A DNA stretch of 64,000 bases, taken from positions 1 through 64,000 of the forward strand of contig JAFWNJ010000014.1 of assembly GCA_017510425.1 (NCBI GenBank). The letters are read 5' to 3'. This stretch comes from Candidatus Saccharimonadota bacterium (GTDB taxonomy: Bacteria > Patescibacteriota > Saccharimonadia > Saccharimonadales > Saccharimonadaceae). Shown piece by piece: positions 42,496 to 53,614 of the stretch. Numbering within the stretch: position 1 is the stretch's first letter; each line of letters begins with the position of its first letter. The notes below the pieces were generated by a model. The model saw only the letters and a list, made by a program, of their open reading frames with translations, had not been told where the DNA came from and ran no database searches. Position numbers and translations under genes: made by a program.

Positions 42496-42723
42496 CTATG
42501 ATGGAATTAATAATAGTCCTAGAATCGATAAAACAAAAATCACGGCAAACACAATAGTGGTAATAAAGAGTGATTTTTCCAATCCACGGCGAGTAGTATA
42601 AAGCTCACCAGAGCTACCAAATCCAGCGCCGAGCGAGGCGCCGCGCTGTTGTAATAGGACTAAAAGAATGGTAAAAATGGCCGAAATAAATGTAACTACT
42701 TCCAGGAAATTGCCGATATTCAT
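42496..42723 (-). CDS. secG: Preprotein translocase subunit SecG
   Basis: A 75-aa protein with two membrane helices (about 8-25 and 52-72) and the conserved link QQRGASLGAGFGSSGELYTTRRGLEK. It assists the SecYE channel. Ribosome site AAAGGAG; follows uvrC by 21 bases. Confidence 0.92.
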   Translation of the reverse strand: MNIGNFLEVVTFISAIFTILLVLLQQRGASLGAGFGSSGELYTTRRGLEKSLFITTIVFAVIFVLSILGLLLIPS

Positions 42724-42744
42724 AAAATAACTCCTTTGACAAAA

Positions 42745-44004
42745 TCATTTTAGCATACTTTTACGTTTGAGTAAAGAATGGTAAGTGATTGCGAAGCGAT
42801 GTGCTTCCTCATCAATCCGGGCAATCAATTTCGCAATATGGGAATCCGAAGGTAACTCCACCGTCTCGGTGCGCCCCGGAATGACAATCTTAACCAAAGC
42901 ATTACGTGAATGGTCGCCGGACTTGTCGCGCCCGATGAGCTTAATGTCGTACGGCTCCACCAGTGGTAGCACTGCATTTACTTGTGTAACGCCGCCATCT
43001 AATATGATCAAATCAGGAAAGTTCCACTCTTTATGCTTCAGACGTCGCGTAATTACTTCGGTCATACTTTTCAAATCGTCATTTCTAGAGGTTCGTACCT
43101 TGAATTTCCGATATTCATTTCTCGCTGAAGCCCCATTGATAAACACCACCATGCTACCCACCGTGTTTTCGCCCGATTGGTGTGAAATGTCATAGCCTTC
43201 AATTCGTCGAGGAGGCTTCTCGAGGCCCAGCATGTTCTGTAACTGTTTCAGGGCCTGATCGGATGAAATATCCAGAAATTCCTTATCGGAAAAAACAATT
43301 TTCCTCTTCAGCTCTTTTAATCCCAGCAATTGGTCTCTGGCCTCAGCAGCCAGTTCATAATTCCCCTTCGCGGCTTCGCTCTTCATGGTCTGCTCGAGGT
43401 CATTTAGTAGCTTCTTGCGGTCACCCTCGATATATCTAATCAGATTTTTCAAATTTTTCTTGTAATTTTTCGGTGTGGTTTTTCCAATTTCAATACCCGG
43501 AGTCAGGCCAAGGTCGGTGTCTAAATCTTTATGTTCAGTATAGGGTTTTACGTAATATGGGAAGATTCGTCTCAGTATTCTCACGGCCTTCTCGACCGAA
43601 AGCTTACCGTAAAACGGCCCAATGTAGGTCGCCCTGTCGTCAACCGGGTTACGGGTAAATGATATATAGGGCACTTCTTCGTTCATCGTGATTCGGACAT
43701 AGGATACGGTCTTATCGTCCCTTAGTAAGATGTTCCATTTAGGCATGTATCGCTTTATCATTTCAGATTCTAAAAAAAGCGCATCCATTTCCGTATCAAC
43801 CACAATCCAATCCGTATCGGCGATTTCGCGCACCAAAGCCTCAGTCTTTGTATCCTTCTTAGATTTCTGGAAGTACTGTCGCACGCGGTTTTTCAAAACC
43901 GCCGCCTTCCCCACATAAATCACTTCGCCAGTAGAGTTTTTATGAAAATAAACCCCCGGACTGGCCGGGAGTTTCTTTAGTTTTTGTTTCAAAGCCTCGT
44001 TCAT
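42745..44004 (-). CDS. uvrC: Excinuclease ABC subunit C, short form
   Basis: A 419-aa endonuclease. N-terminal GIY-YIG part (SPGVYFHKNSTGEVIYVGKAAVLKNRVRQYF), UvrB-binding coiled coil (ANGNYELAAEARDQ area at about 215-230) and the RNase H-like domain with catalytic residues in RIEGYDISH, LIILDGG and EEAHRFAI. It ends right there: the usual C-terminal (HhH)2 DNA-binding part of ~180 residues is absent, so the 5' cut may depend on UvrB for DNA contact. TATAAT 6 bases from ATG: leaderless. Leads the uvrC-secG-SBP operon. Confidence 0.93.
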   Translation of the reverse strand: MNEALKQKLKKLPASPGVYFHKNSTGEVIYVGKAAVLKNRVRQYFQKSKKDTKTEALVREIADTDWIVVDTEMDALFLESEMIKRYMPKWNILLRDDKTVSYVRITMNEEVPYISFTRNPVDDRATYIGPFYGKLSVEKAVRILRRIFPYYVKPYTEHKDLDTDLGLTPGIEIGKTTPKNYKKNLKNLIRYIEGDRKKLLNDLEQTMKSEAAKGNYELAAEARDQLLGLKELKRKIVFSDKEFLDISSDQALKQLQNMLGLEKPPRRIEGYDISHQSGENTVGSMVVFINGASARNEYRKFKVRTSRNDDLKSMTEVITRRLKHKEWNFPDLIILDGGVTQVNAVLPLVEPYDIKLIGRDKSGDHSRNALVKIVIPGRTETVELPSDSHIAKLIARIDEEAHRFAITYHSLLKRKSMLK

Positions 44005-44041
44005 AACTTAATTATATCATACTTATGTATAATTGTCAAGC

Positions 44042-45232
44042 TTACCAATCTTCGTCCCAATCTACCTCATACCAATCCTCGTCCCAGTCGTCCCAATCAG
44101 TGTCGATTTCTACCAAATCCGAGTCCGTATCCGGCAGCATATAGAATCCAGACATCAACTGATTAATCACATCGGTAAAATCGGTGTATTCGACCGGCTC
44201 GGTCACGGTGACGTTGGTCGGATAGGAGAAGCCGAGATCGATAATCAAGGAAGCCGCTCCATCATTAAGATTAGATTCCATGTATAGGCGCGAGAAATCA
44301 TTCTGTCCATTTAACTCCACAAATACCTTCGGCATTTTATCTACAATGGTCTTAATATCTTCTTCGCTTACACTTACACTGTCCTCATATCCTAGGCAGG
44401 TATAAACTTTTCCGACCAAGTTGCTATTCGTAATTGAATTGACAAAACTAGTCAGATTTTTGCTATCAAGTCCCACTTGGTAGACTTGACTATGCTTGCT
44501 TGGGATAAAGACATTCTCGGTGGTTGACGTGATGAACGGATACTTGTTGTATAGTTCAGCTGCAGTATTGTTTGTCTTGCTTAGATCCGTCACCAGATCT
44601 GTTACACAACTAATGGGGCTTTCCTGCGTGGAACCACCGCTCATTGATTGAATCATCTCAGCCGAAACCCTTAGCCAGGTTCCGTCTATCGATTCCACTA
44701 CGTCAAGAGTGTCAGAGCTCGTCACGCCCGTGCCTAATAGTCCAGAATCCTCTAAAGCAGCAGTGGCTCCGTCAATTTTAAAATACACATTTCCATCGGC
44801 GGCGTAAATCTCATTGAATTTAACGGAGAAATCTTTATCTTCGGAAGTTGTAAAGGTTAGAACTGCCGAGGAAGTATTAATCATCGAACCGGTCACAATA
44901 TCGGAATCTAGATTGACATTGACTCGCTTAATTGGCGAACCCTCCTGATTAATCAGGATATTAAACTCCCCGTCAATCGCTACGTTTTTAGGTGTAGCAC
45001 CACTCATGATTCTCTGCATCGCAGTGGCCACTGGATTCTGATTTAGTAGGCCTGGCAGGAGTAACACTGCCGCTACGGCGCCACCAATTAGAGCCACAGC
45101 CCCAATTATAATCCCGACAATCAGACCAGTCTTTTTCTTCTTGATTGGCTCGGGTGTTGCTTGATTAGAACTCGGTGCCTGCTCTGGAGTTGGATTTAGA
45201 GGGCTCGGGGTTCCACCGGAATTTTCATTCAT
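44042..45232 (-). CDS. Membrane-anchored extracellular protein with acidic Trp-rich tail, unknown function
   Basis: A 396-aa protein: Pro/Asn-rich cytoplasmic N-terminus (1-30, TPEQAPSSNQATPEP), one helix (about 35-60), then an extracellular alpha/beta domain with about 300 residues and four Cys (CVTDL, TCLGYEDS). The last ~25 residues repeat D/E-W units (DWDDWDEDW, DWDEDW). I recognise no family. The N-terminus resembles Gram-positive membrane proteins that face the wall. A ribosome site AAAGGAG precedes ATG. Divergent from eno. Confidence 0.6.
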   Translation of the reverse strand: MNENSGGTPSPLNPTPEQAPSSNQATPEPIKKKKTGLIVGIIIGAVALIGGAVAAVLLLPGLLNQNPVATAMQRIMSGATPKNVAIDGEFNILINQEGSPIKRVNVNLDSDIVTGSMINTSSAVLTFTTSEDKDFSVKFNEIYAADGNVYFKIDGATAALEDSGLLGTGVTSSDTLDVVESIDGTWLRVSAEMIQSMSGGSTQESPISCVTDLVTDLSKTNNTAAELYNKYPFITSTTENVFIPSKHSQVYQVGLDSKNLTSFVNSITNSNLVGKVYTCLGYEDSVSVSEEDIKTIVDKMPKVFVELNGQNDFSRLYMESNLNDGAASLIIDLGFSYPTNVTVTEPVEYTDFTDVINQLMSGFYMLPDTDSDLVEIDTDWDDWDEDWYEVDWDEDW

Positions 45233-45274
45233 AAATAACTCCTTTAACTTGTTTATAAAACCATTTTACCATAA

Positions 45275-47276
<2,002 letters not shown>

Positions 47277-47319
47277 TTTTATCCTTTTAGCTATTATAAC
47301 CTATAATCTGTAAAAACTT

Positions 47320-48282
47320 TTAAATCTTCTGAATCGGCATCGGATGTAAAGGTTCATTACCACTTAGTAGTCCCCGACTTGCCCCTAGTTTCATCACTAC
47401 GGAAGTAGAATTCGCCGAAGCAAAGACTAGAGAGTTCCGGAATGAATGTCCGGCCGTAAAATGCGCCAAAAAACCAGACCCGAAAGCATCCCCTGCCCCG
47501 GTAGCATCTTTGATTTTCTGGTCTTCGTAAATCCCAAACCGGTAGGCCTCGGTGCCATTGCCAGCTATCCCGCCCATGGCCCCGGCTGTAATTATCGCGA
47601 TATTGACGTAGTTATTCAGGTGATAGAGCAGCTCTGTCAGCGTTACGCCCGGTACAATCTTCGCCGCTTCTTCTTTGTTGACGAGCAGGATGTCCACATA
47701 GTTAAGTAATTTAGCTAGCGCCTGCGATTCTTCTAATTCTCTCACTCCAGGGTTAAACATTATTTTTGCCCCCATCTCCTTAGCGTGGCGGAAGAATTTC
47801 TCCAAAGTATCCATGTCGCCACGTAGAGATGTGACATATAACCAATCCGGCTGAATCGAATCTAAATCAGCAGGCTCTAAATTGCCGAACTGTTCACTCG
47901 CACCACGATAGGTCAGGATGGTTCTTTCGCCACTCACGGAATCAAGCAGAACCACTGACGTACCGGTTGCTTTCCGTTCGAGGAATCTAACATAACTATT
48001 GTCCACTCCTTCTTGGTCGAGCTTCTTTAAAATCGCCATGCCGGCCGGATCACGCGAGACGTTGCCCATAAAAATCGCTTCGTGTCCATGCCGAGCGAAC
48101 GAAATCGATGAATTAATTCCCCCTCCGCCCACTTCGTAGGCTACTTTATCAATGTCAACCTTGGAACCCACCAACACCTTGCCAAAAATAGCCGTATCAC
48201 CAATGGCCGTCGGCCTCAAATCATCGTGGTCGATTAAATAGACATCCTGCAGGGCTGAGCCTAGTGATACGATTCGCGCCAT
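47320..48282 (-). CDS. PfkB-family sugar kinase
   Basis: A 320-aa ribokinase-like kinase. GGGGINSSISFARHGHEA near 51-70 and the ATP/anion-hole motif DATGAGDAFGSGFLAHF (near 250) are present. In an operon with rpe, rpiB and gap; the substrate is not evident, a pentose or fructose-phosphate being likely. Overlaps rpe by one base (TAATG-type). Confidence 0.88.
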   Translation of the reverse strand: MARIVSLGSALQDVYLIDHDDLRPTAIGDTAIFGKVLVGSKVDIDKVAYEVGGGGINSSISFARHGHEAIFMGNVSRDPAGMAILKKLDQEGVDNSYVRFLERKATGTSVVLLDSVSGERTILTYRGASEQFGNLEPADLDSIQPDWLYVTSLRGDMDTLEKFFRHAKEMGAKIMFNPGVRELEESQALAKLLNYVDILLVNKEEAAKIVPGVTLTELLYHLNNYVNIAIITAGAMGGIAGNGTEAYRFGIYEDQKIKDATGAGDAFGSGFLAHFTAGHSFRNSLVFASANSTSVVMKLGASRGLLSGNEPLHPMPIQKI

Positions 48283-48938
48283 TAAATCACCACTCCGTTC
48301 TTGTCAATTTCGGCCACCAGCTCCTGGAAAACTTGCGCTGGGTCAGTAGCCTGCGAGATTGCCGAGCCGACATTTATCACGTCCACATCGGCATGTGCAA
48401 TTGCTCGGATATTGGTCATATTGGCCCCACCGTCCCAACCAATCTCGAGTTCTGGTTTCATGTTGCGAACTAGTGGAATTTTCTCCATCTGCATTAAATC
48501 TGCCGGAGAACCCTGCACCCCGAGATGTCCAGCAAATATCAGTACGTGGTCAGCTGCATCAATATATGGCTTCACATTGCCAGGAAAAGTCGACGGCAAA
48601 AGTGCCACCCCAGTTCTAATTCCAGCATCCTTCAAAATTTGGAAACTTGGCAATAAATCTTCATTAGCCTCAGCGTGAAAAATACAAAGCGAAGGGTTAA
48701 GCTTTAAAATTGTATCTAGATATTCGGAAGGATTGGCAGCCATTAGATGGAGGTCCGCCTCCCAGTTCTTCGGCCACCAGATGTTCGTAATGTCAAGTGA
48801 CTGCGACGGTGCAAACGTTCCATCAGTTACATCAATCTGTACTCTACGAGTAAAAATATTAATACGCTCAACCTGCGCTCGATAATCTTGTTTATTATCA
48901 GTAAGTATTGTTGGAACAATAGATACCGTCCTAATCAT
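48282..48938 (-). CDS. rpe: Ribulose-phosphate 3-epimerase
   Basis: A 218-aa TIM-barrel enzyme: VQIDVTDGTFAPSQ, DLHLMAANPSEYL, IFHAEA, LEIGWDGGANMTN. It interconverts ribulose-5-P and xylulose-5-P, the phosphoketolase substrate. N-terminus somewhat divergent (SIVPTIL). Overlaps rpiB by 8 bases. Confidence 0.9.
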   Translation of the reverse strand: MIRTVSIVPTILTDNKQDYRAQVERINIFTRRVQIDVTDGTFAPSQSLDITNIWWPKNWEADLHLMAANPSEYLDTILKLNPSLCIFHAEANEDLLPSFQILKDAGIRTGVALLPSTFPGNVKPYIDAADHVLIFAGHLGVQGSPADLMQMEKIPLVRNMKPELEIGWDGGANMTNIRAIAHADVDVINVGSAISQATDPAQVFQELVAEIDKNGVVI

Positions 48939-49380
48939 AATCTTCCCTTTCGTCTAAGCGATTAATTCGTCTTACTCGACGTTCCAAACCAGTGAAATTT
49001 GTCTCTAAAAACACTTTCGTAATTTTCTGCATCGTGGCTTCGTCCATAAAATGCGCAGATAAGCAGAGCACATTGGCATCATCGTGTTCGCGGGCCAGGC
49101 TGGCCGACTCCTTACTATCGCAGTGGGCTGCACGAATGCCTTTGAAGCGATTTGCCTGCATGGTAACCCCGTGTGCTGAATCGCAGATTAAGATTCCCAT
49201 CGTGCCCAAATCCTCACGCACGTCCCGAGCTACTTTAATTGCCGGATCATTGAAATCATCACCTTCGACATATTCGTACGCACCATCATCAATCACATCG
49301 TAACCATTACTAAGCAGGTAATCTTTTAACTGATTTTTCCGCTCCAGTCCTCGGTAATCAGCTCCTAAATAGACCTTCAT
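48931..49380 (-). CDS. rpiB: Ribose-5-phosphate isomerase B (RpiB/LacAB family)
   Basis: A 149-aa isomerase: YLGADYRGLERKNQLKDYL, DDGAYEYVEGDDFNDPAIKVA, ILICDSAHGVTMQANRFKGIRAA, SKESASLAREHDDANVLCLSA. The usual catalytic Cys of GTGIG appears as CDSAHG. Coupled to gap by one-base overlap. Confidence 0.9.
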   Translation of the reverse strand: MKVYLGADYRGLERKNQLKDYLLSNGYDVIDDGAYEYVEGDDFNDPAIKVARDVREDLGTMGILICDSAHGVTMQANRFKGIRAAHCDSKESASLAREHDDANVLCLSAHFMDEATMQKITKVFLETNFTGLERRVRRINRLDEREDYD

Positions 49381-50384
49381 TAAACACCCTTCCCGAAATC
49401 AACTGCGAGTTCCACTAGTCGATTCGAATATCCCCATTCATTATCGTACCAAGCTACGACTTTAATCATATTACCACCCACTACGTCGAGCAATGGCAGG
49501 TCTACGATGCATGAATGTGGATCGCCGATGAAATCTGAAGAAACCAGCTCCTCCTCCGTCACGCCGATAATACCCTCATAATACGGCTCCTTGGCCGCTT
49601 TTTTAAATACTGCAGCCAGCTCTTCTTTAGTAGTGTCACGCTTTACAATTGCTGTAATATCGGAAAGCGAAACCACTGGTGTCGGTACGCGTACCGATAG
49701 CCCATTAAATCTATCCTTCAGACTCGGAATAGTCAGGGCGGCAGCTTTTGAAGCGCCAGTCGTAGTCGGAACAATATTCTCAGCAGCCGACCTTGCTTCG
49801 CGAAGATCCTTAGCGGGTGCATCGAGAATTCTCTGTGACCCAGTGTAGGAGTGCACGGTAGTCATCATAGCTTTATCAATTCCAAAGGTATTTTCAAGTA
49901 CCTTCATAATTGGGGCAATACAGTTGGTGGTACAAGAGGCGTTTGATAAAATCTTATCATCCTTGGTTACAACCTCTTCGTTTACGCCAAGCACCACAGT
50001 CTTAGCGCCCTCACCCTTGGCTGGGGCGGAAATTACGACTTTCTTAGCACCCGCATCAAGATGCGCCTTAGCATCCTCTGGCTTGGTGAAGAAACCAGTG
50101 CTTTCGATTACGACATCTACACCAAGCTTTTTCCATGGAAGCGCTCTAGGGTCTTTCTCTGCAAAAACCGGAATCTCCCGAGTATTAATCAAGATAGATT
50201 TGTCCGTAGAAGAAACCTTCTTGTCGTAAGTTCCGTATGAGGAATCATGCTTCAAAAGATGTGCCAACGTCTTAGCATCTGTGATATCATTAATCGCTAC
50301 GACCTGTACGTCGCGCCTCTCTAACAGTATCTTCAATGCATTACGGCCAATTCTGCCAAAACCGTTAATTGCAACTTTAATCAT
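49380..50384 (-). CDS. gap: Glyceraldehyde-3-phosphate dehydrogenase
   Basis: A 334-aa NAD-dependent glycolytic enzyme. INGFGRIGR at the N-terminus, SNASCTTNCIAP with catalytic Cys, TVHSYTGSQRILD with catalytic His, and WYDNEWGYSNR. First of gap-rpiB-rpe-pfkB, with promoter TATAAT and a ribosome site AGGAGG in the leader. It oxidises the triose phosphate made by the phosphoketolase route. Confidence 0.97.
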   Translation of the reverse strand: MIKVAINGFGRIGRNALKILLERRDVQVVAINDITDAKTLAHLLKHDSSYGTYDKKVSSTDKSILINTREIPVFAEKDPRALPWKKLGVDVVIESTGFFTKPEDAKAHLDAGAKKVVISAPAKGEGAKTVVLGVNEEVVTKDDKILSNASCTTNCIAPIMKVLENTFGIDKAMMTTVHSYTGSQRILDAPAKDLREARSAAENIVPTTTGASKAAALTIPSLKDRFNGLSVRVPTPVVSLSDITAIVKRDTTKEELAAVFKKAAKEPYYEGIIGVTEEELVSSDFIGDPHSCIVDLPLLDVVGGNMIKVVAWYDNEWGYSNRLVELAVDFGKGV

Positions 50385-50518
50385 TTTACCTCCTAAATCT
50401 ACTTATGGCTATTATACCACAAACTTTTTAATTCTGTAGAATTATGAAGTTCTAATTTGTCATAACCATCTTCTCTAGGTTGATATATTTAAAAAGTTGT
50501 GATACATCTTACGCCATT

Positions 50519-50953
50519 ATGGTTAATAAGAATACAGACGATTTAAAATCCGCCTTTGCTATCAGGCGTGATTATAAGGAATGGATGAAGATAAAAGCGG
50601 ATATACATAACGGCGGCAAATTCAGAACTTTTAGCGAAGGACAAGTTTGGTGGTGTGTATTAGGCGAAAATGTGGGTATTGAAATAAACGGCAAGGGTAG
50701 TTATTTCTTGAGACCGATTTTTGTGTTGAAGAAAAATGGAAGACTTGGCTTTATTGGGATACCATTAACCACAAAAGCACATAGTGGGTATGGCTATCTA
50801 AGTTTTGATTTCAAAGGCAAGACTACTTATGCAGTTTTTTCGCAGATAAAAACAATTAGCGTGTTTCGGCTACTTCGCAAAATGGGAGAGGTCGACGACT
50901 TGGATTTTGAGAAGATTCAAAAAGGTATAGGGGAGTTTTTGGGGTTTCTTTAA
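50519..50953 (+). CDS. PemK/MazF-like protein
   Basis: A 144-aa SH3-fold protein: SEGQVWWCVLGENVGIEINGKG, RPIFVLKKNGRLGFIGIPLTTK, AVFSQIKTISVFRLLRKMGEVDD, matching the MazF/PemK pattern of mRNA interferases. The start is ATG 50519 (TTGATA-17-TACATC lies just upstream), not 50480. No antitoxin gene is adjacent, so an orphan. Function in the cell unproven. Confidence 0.75.
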   Translation: MVNKNTDDLKSAFAIRRDYKEWMKIKADIHNGGKFRTFSEGQVWWCVLGENVGIEINGKGSYFLRPIFVLKKNGRLGFIGIPLTTKAHSGYGYLSFDFKGKTTYAVFSQIKTISVFRLLRKMGEVDDLDFEKIQKGIGEFLGFL

Positions 50954-51142
50954 AAAATTCCTCCAGCATTGCTACTGGAGTGGGGCGGGAAAATCCCGAT
51001 ACACTTTCATTATAACAAAAAACACGCAAAAATACAAGGGGTAACAGTTTATAGATGCTATATTGTGGGTATAATCCTGATTTATTAACTAATGGGAGCG
51101 AAGTAAATAGCTGTTTGTATGGATTTTTTGGGATAAGTATGA
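50954..51142. other. Non-coding region between the MazF-like gene and rpsL
   Basis: A hairpin CTCCAG/CTGGAG (50962-50981) near the MazF-like stop, then AT-rich DNA without a supported gene up to the extended -10 box of rpsL. Confidence 0.5.
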
Positions 51143-51148
51143 TATAAT
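51140..51148 (+). promoter_or_regulatory. Extended -10 promoter of rpsL-rpsG
   Basis: TGA-TATAAT (51140-51148) with no good -35 box; transcription from about 51155. Confidence 0.6.
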
Positions 51149-51154
51149 CTCAAC

Positions 51155-51308
51155 AAGAGTTTCAGCTGGTCTACAATTGCTGTGCGTAGACTGGCAGAGT
51201 GATGACCACTAGATATGGTGTTTTGAGGCCGTTTTTAGGTGCCGAAACGCTATATGTAGCGTAGGTATAGTCACTATATATTATATGTTAATCTAAAGAA
51301 GGAAGGTT
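51155..51308 (+). ncRNA. Structured leader of rpsL-rpsG
   Basis: About 155 bases. GCTGGTCTAC (51165-51174) pairs fully with GTAGACTGGC (51186-51195) including two wobble pairs; ACGCTA/TAGCGT (51247-51262) is a second perfect stem; a third, GTTT...AAAC with GGC/GCC, lies between. Such long leaders of ribosomal-protein operons often bind a product (S7 in E. coli, at another site). Not a family I recognise. Confidence 0.5.
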
Positions 51309-51311
51309 TTA

Positions 51312-51725
51312 ATGCCAACTATCAATCAGTTGATTCGTAAGCCTCGCAAAAAGGCTGCGAAGAAATCTAAGTCTCCTGCCCTTGGCTCCATTGTAAACAC
51401 CTTGAAGACCAGGCGAATTGAGACAGCTGCGCCTCTGAAGCGTGGTGTATGTATTAAAGTAACTACGAAGACCCCAAAGAAGCCGAACTCCGCTATGCGT
51501 AAGGTTGCCCGCGTGCGCCTTACTAATGGTCAGGAAGTTTGGGCCTACATTGGTGGCGAAGGTCATAATTTGCAGGAACACGCCGTCGTGTTAGTGCGTG
51601 GTGGCCGTGTGCCAGATCTTCCAGGTGTGCGTTACCACGTGGTACGCGGAACTTTGGATCTTCAAGGCGTGCAGGGCCGTAAGCAGGGTCGCTCCAAATA
51701 TGGTGCGAAGAAGGAGGATAAGTAA
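51312..51725 (+). CDS. rpsL: Ribosomal protein S12
   Basis: A 137-aa decoding-centre protein: [38 protein letters not shown] and [20 protein letters not shown]. The Lys (E. coli K87) in GGRVKDLPG is Pro here; changes at this residue alter streptomycin response in other bacteria. SD AAGGAAGG upstream. Confidence 0.97.
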   Translation: MPTINQLIRKPRKKAAKKSKSPALGSIVNTLKTRRIETAAPLKRGVCIKVTTKTPKKPNSAMRKVARVRLTNGQEVWAYIGGEGHNLQEHAVVLVRGGRVPDLPGVRYHVVRGTLDLQGVQGRKQGRSKYGAKKEDK

Positions 51726-51727
51726 TT

Positions 51728-52204
51728 ATGCCACGTAAAACTACTAAGGCCTTACAAAGAAAGGTCAATCCTGATCGCAAATATCAGTCAATTCTAGTCC
51801 AGAGATTAATTAATAAGTCAATGCTTGACGGCAAAAAGCAAGTAGCCGAACGCGCAGTTTATGCCGCTATTGAAGGCGCTGCCAAGAAATTGAAGTCTGA
51901 GAATCCAGTCGAGGTCCTAGAAAAAGCTATCGCAAACGTTAGTCCGGATTTCGAAGTTAAGTCTCGCCGTGTTGGTGGAGCTAATTACCAGATTCCATTC
52001 CCGATCGCAGGACATCGTCAATTGCACTTTGCTTTCTCATGGCTAGTCCAATCAGCCAGAGACCGCAAAGGAATGCCTTACGCTAAGCGACTGGAAGCCG
52101 AAATTGTAGATGCCTACAATGAAACCGGTGCAGCCTTCAAGAAGAAGGAAGATTGTCACCGCATGGCTGAAGCCAACCGTGCATTTGCACACTTTGCTCG
52201 CTAA
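51728..52204 (+). CDS. rpsG: Ribosomal protein S7
   Basis: A 158-aa protein: PDRKYQSILVQRLINKSMLDGKK, FEVKSRRVGGANYQIPF, AFSWLVQSARDRKGMPYAKRL, AEANRAFAHFAR. Begins 2 bases after rpsL. fusA and tuf do not follow. Confidence 0.97.
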   Translation: MPRKTTKALQRKVNPDRKYQSILVQRLINKSMLDGKKQVAERAVYAAIEGAAKKLKSENPVEVLEKAIANVSPDFEVKSRRVGGANYQIPFPIAGHRQLHFAFSWLVQSARDRKGMPYAKRLEAEIVDAYNETGAAFKKKEDCHRMAEANRAFAHFAR

Positions 52205-52208
52205 AGTT

Positions 52209-52293
52209 TTGGACTTTCTTTCAAGAAAGAAAGTCCAGCAAAAAAAGCAAGTTTGAAAAAGAAGACAGGCACATGTCCTGATCTTCTTTTTTT
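52209..52293. terminator. Double hairpin between rpsG and tig
   Basis: First hairpin GGACTTTCTTTC/GAAAGAAAGTCC (about 52211-52236), second GAAGACAGG/CCTGATCTTC (52261-52286) with T7 to the right and A-run to the left. It ends both convergent units. Confidence 0.8.
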
Positions 52294-52315
52294 ATCAAAT
52301 ATACTCTGTCACCTG

Positions 52316-53593
52316 TTATTTATTCGCATCGGCCAAGAAATCAATCGTTGCTTCAATGATAAGGCGATTCTTGATGTCCATCTTGACGTTAGGATTCTTG
52401 AGGTTCTTGAGCGCTTCTGGAGATTTCTTATAGACATCGCGTAGCTCTGCGATCTTTGCATTGACAGCTTCATCGGACACGGTGATGTGATTCTCTACCG
52501 CTAGAACCTGAAGCACCAGAGATGCCTTGACCCTCTCGGTCGCAATCTTGCGGGCTTCCTTTTCCCAGCTCTCCTCGGTCTCATTATTGGCCTTTAGAAA
52601 ATCTTCGAAACTCATTCCACGGCTCTGAGCATTCCTAGTCATGTCGTCGCGGATCATTCTTAGTTGATCATTTACTAGTATTTCAGGGGCGGATACCTTA
52701 GATTTTTCGACCAGAGCCTTAATTAGGTCATCTTTAAACTTATTTTCAATGCGGCTTTCGTTCTGCATTGCAATATTCTTCTCAATATCGGCTTTCAGGT
52801 CCTCAATTGTCTTGAACGGGCCGCATTTTTTGGCTAGTTCGTCATTTAGTTCAGGTAATGTTACCTCGTTAATCTGCTTCAATAATACTTCAAACACCAC
52901 CTTGGCACCGGCCAAATCCTTTGCCCCGTAGTCGGATGGGAAAGTTAAATTGAGGTCGAATTTATCACCCGGTTCATGCCCCACAATACCATCCTCAAAC
53001 CCAGGAATGAAGGTGTTCGAGCCTAGCACGAGCTTGTAGTCCTTCGCGGAACCACCATCGAACGCTTTGCCGTCCTTCTTGCCGGTAAAATCAATTATTA
53101 CCTCATCTGTGAGCTTAGCGGCGCGCTTGGTTACTTTTTTCTCGGCAAATGATTGTGCAATGTTATTAAGCACAGCATCGACATCCTTCTTATTTACCTT
53201 TACTTCGGGCTTCTTGACCCCGAGCTTCTTGAAATCTCCGAGCTTAACCTCAGGAATAATGTCAGCGGTCGCAGTATATTCGGCCATCTCTCCCGGCACA
53301 TACTTCGTCACGCTAATGCTAGGTAACACTAGGGGTGATTTCTCTTCCTTCTGGAAGGCCTCAATAGCGGTGGAGCGTACGGCAAAATCAATCGTCTCCG
53401 CATTCAAATCATTCTCAGGAATAAACTTCTTGGCAATCTCCATTGGGACCTTGCCCTTGCGGAAGCCTTCCACCTTCACTTCCTTAGCTAACTTCTCGAG
53501 GGCTTTCTCTTCGGCCTTCTTTAAATCATCCTTATCCAGCGTAACAGTTATCTCTACGCGTGAATCAGAAATCTTCTTAAACTTTGTCTTCAT
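52316..53593 (-). CDS. tig: Trigger factor
   Basis: A 425-aa ribosome-bound chaperone. N-terminal domain with the signature region VEGFRKGKVPMEIAKKF, PPIase (FKBP) domain at about 150-235 (VIIDFTGKKDGKAFDGGSAKDYKLVLGSNTFIPGFEDGIVGHEPGD), helical C-terminal arms. SD AGGAG precedes ATG. Located 21 bases after the flavoprotein gene. Confidence 0.95.
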   Translation of the reverse strand: MKTKFKKISDSRVEITVTLDKDDLKKAEEKALEKLAKEVKVEGFRKGKVPMEIAKKFIPENDLNAETIDFAVRSTAIEAFQKEEKSPLVLPSISVTKYVPGEMAEYTATADIIPEVKLGDFKKLGVKKPEVKVNKKDVDAVLNNIAQSFAEKKVTKRAAKLTDEVIIDFTGKKDGKAFDGGSAKDYKLVLGSNTFIPGFEDGIVGHEPGDKFDLNLTFPSDYGAKDLAGAKVVFEVLLKQINEVTLPELNDELAKKCGPFKTIEDLKADIEKNIAMQNESRIENKFKDDLIKALVEKSKVSAPEILVNDQLRMIRDDMTRNAQSRGMSFEDFLKANNETEESWEKEARKIATERVKASLVLQVLAVENHITVSDEAVNAKIAELRDVYKKSPEALKNLKNPNVKMDIKNRLIIEATIDFLADANK

Positions 53594-53614
53594 AAAAACT
53601 CCTATTTCACCAAA

